Of a stretch of DNA of 51,200 bases, positions 49,876-51,200 are shown piece after piece. The stretch comes from an uncultured Acetatifactor sp. (lineage in GTDB: Bacteria > Bacillota > Clostridia > Lachnospirales > Lachnospiraceae), in the NCBI GenBank assembly GCA_910580225.1, contig CAJTXE010000032.1, positions 1 through 51,200 of the forward strand. Direction: 5' to 3'. Below the pieces are notes generated by a model, which saw nothing but the letters and a program-made list of their open reading frames with translations, was not told where the DNA came from and did not search any database. How positions within the stretch are numbered: position 1 is the stretch's first letter; the number at the start of each line of letters is the position of its first letter. Made by a program: the position numbers and the translations under genes.

Positions 49876-50961
49876 CTAACAGCAATATTTTTCCACGATT
49901 CGGTCCATCTGCTCCCTGTTTTCCTCCATATCGCTGACCAGCTTAAACTGAGTACGGCAGCGATCAAGATTATGATGCTTGCGATGAATCTTAAAGTAAG
50001 TATCTCCATTCAAATAATCTGTCAGAAAACGCATTCCGCACTCAAAGGTCATCATTATGGCCCCCACAGGAAGCATTTTCTTCTCATTTTCTGTCATAAG
50101 CGAACCGCACTCCCCGAGAAACCCGCGTGTATAATACTCAAACAATTCCAGATCAAAGTTTACTTTCCTTAAGTCTGGCTCATCCTCCGCGGCATAAGTT
50201 GCCCCAAATCGAATACTGTCCCCAAAATCATTGATGGACAACCCAGGCATAACCGTATCCAGATCCACCACCGCCAGAGGAAGTCCGGTTGCTTCGTCAA
50301 ACAGTACATTATTCAACTTAGTATCGTTATGCGTCACCCTTAAAGGCAGTTTCCCCTGCTCCTGCATATCTACCAGTGTAGCCGCAAACTCTTTCCGGCT
50401 GCGGACAAAAGCAATCTCCTTCTCCACAGAAGCCGCCCTGCTGCAAACGTCCTTCGTCACTGCAGCCTCAAAGTCCTGATAGCGGGACTTTGTATTATGA
50501 AAATTAGGAATGGATTCATATAGCGTTTCCGCAGGAAAATCCGCCAGAAGCTTCTGAAAATGACCAAAGGCACAGGCACTGGCATAGAACTGCTCTCCGT
50601 TTTCACAGGTCTGCAGCGTCACAGCACCATCTATGAAAGTATAGACACGCCAGTAATCCTCGCTGTCCCGATACAGAGTCTTCCCCTCCTCCGTCAAAAC
50701 CACGCTTAAGGTCTCCCGCAGCGGGTCACCTCCTGCACCCAATATTTTCTTCTTTAAAAAATCTGTCACCAAGACTACATTATTCATCAGTGCTTCGGCA
50801 TTTTTAAAGACAGTAGTATTGATCCGCTGCAGGATATAGCTTCTGCCTGTTTCCGTCTTCAGCAAAAAAGTATCATTAATATGGCCGCCCCCATAGTTTT
50901 CCGCACTTACAGCCCTGGTGTCAAGTTGAAAATGATTTGCAATATCCACAAACCGGCTCAT
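49876..50961 (-). CDS. nahK: N-acetylhexosamine 1-kinase (NahK-like)
   Basis: This 361-residue kinase of the aminoglycoside/choline kinase fold closely resembles bifidobacterial NahK as I recall it: EPYGDGHINxTY-like YGGGHINDTF near the N-terminus, RVTHNDTKLNN (catalytic Asp), LDTVMPG (metal-binding Asp), DFGDSIRFGA and MTFECGMRFLTDYL. NahK phosphorylates GlcNAc and GalNAc at C1 for salvage of host mucin and milk glycans. Length matches (about 360). GGAGAA lies 7 nt before the ATG. It is preceded by a gene cut by the window edge, and followed by a strong terminator. The partner phosphorylase (lacto-N-biose phosphorylase) may be upstream but is not visible. Confidence 0.85.
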   Translation of the reverse strand: MSRFVDIANHFQLDTRAVSAENYGGGHINDTFLLKTETGRSYILQRINTTVFKNAEALMNNVVLVTDFLKKKILGAGGDPLRETLSVVLTEEGKTLYRDSEDYWRVYTFIDGAVTLQTCENGEQFYASACAFGHFQKLLADFPAETLYESIPNFHNTKSRYQDFEAAVTKDVCSRAASVEKEIAFVRSRKEFAATLVDMQEQGKLPLRVTHNDTKLNNVLFDEATGLPLAVVDLDTVMPGLSINDFGDSIRFGATYAAEDEPDLRKVNFDLELFEYYTRGFLGECGSLMTENEKKMLPVGAIMMTFECGMRFLTDYLNGDTYFKIHRKHHNLDRCRTQFKLVSDMEENREQMDRIVEKYCC

Positions 50962-51045
50962 ATTTATTCTCCTTACCTATTGCTTTTACAACATATATCA
51001 CTTTACCAATTATTGTCTGTGAAGTCAAGTTAAATTTCTTTCCGT

Positions 51046-51200
51046 CTAATTCACATTGATCTCAAGATCAAACTTTTTCTGTATTGTCTTCAAATATCTT
51101 TCCCCGTGGCTGGCTGCCGCAAGCATGGGCGCATAGGCATCTCTCCCGCTGATACAGAACATATAAGGAAACTTCTGAAATCGCTCCCGATATTCCGTCA
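51046..51200 (-). CDS. C-terminal end of a gene cut by the window edge
   Basis: The last 51 codons of a reading frame entering from the right edge end at TAG (51046-51048). The visible residues include YRERFQKFPYMFCISGRDAY and end with KKFDLEINVN. I do not recognise the family from this fragment. It lies 84 nt upstream of nahK in the same direction and may belong to the same unit. Confidence 0.6.
   Translation of the reverse strand, partial: TEYRERFQKFPYMFCISGRDAYAPMLAAASHGERYLKTIQKKFDLEINVN

Overview
The window looks like chromosomal DNA of a spore-forming, Gram-positive gut Clostridia, most likely Lachnospiraceae. The signs are a Rex repressor, a Leu T-box ahead of leuS, AGGAGG-type ribosome binding sites, sigma-A promoters with 16-18 bp spacers, large BspA-like leucine-rich-repeat surface proteins with a class B sortase, a cysteine/glycine-rich coat-like protein, and glycan genes (GH127, N-acetylhexosamine kinase). 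No rRNA, tRNA, CRISPR array, insertion sequence or prophage was seen. The genus is not determined.

Layout. 1-9111 is housekeeping on the minus strand: a TepA/ClpP-like protease, a two-gene membrane glycosylation pair, YebC, a CNNM/CBS membrane protein, MazF, the NAD(P)HX repair enzyme, a coiled-coil protein and Rex. 9344-11426 is an ABC-F gene with its own promoter and terminator. 11455-13620 holds NADP-isocitrate dehydrogenase and a FadR-type GntR regulator with an operator-like palindrome on its -10. 13657-22743 is a surface locus: intracellular-type subtilisin, a secreted LRR protein, a 1597-residue LRR protein with a PTTGD sorting-like end, and a sortase B with a long cytoplasmic extension.

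22895-24533 is the most unusual part: a plus-strand cluster of three unfamiliar genes (a 24-cysteine, glycine-rich protein with two tryptophan/leucine hydrophobic motifs; a methionine-rich protein; a small charged protein). Both of its transcription starts carry CATAnnnT -10 elements typical of mother-cell sporulation sigma factors. I propose it as a candidate undescribed spore-associated cassette.

24552-35522 holds leuS with its T-box, an EF-G paralogue, prephenate dehydrogenase with an ACT domain, a PilZ-VanZ pair, queA, an M18 aminopeptidase and a hypothetical gene. 35563-42017 holds MscS, a glycogen branching enzyme with a histone-H1-like Lys/Ala tail (whose frame continues past its TAG stop), a DUF1015 gene, and a DUF1266 gene followed by a 33-codon membrane-peptide gene. 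42018-43165 is a short AT-rich island with an orphan SMI1/KNR4 (SUKH) immunity-type gene. The last part, to 51200, has GH127 beta-L-arabinofuranosidase, a COG2509-type FAD protein, two FliD-C-terminus-like or unknown proteins with no flagellar genes nearby, an orphan LytTR response regulator with a 22-bp-spaced direct repeat upstream, an N-acetylhexosamine 1-kinase and a truncated gene at the edge.

Functional names rest on recalled family motifs, not on database searches. Promoters and terminators were found by eye.
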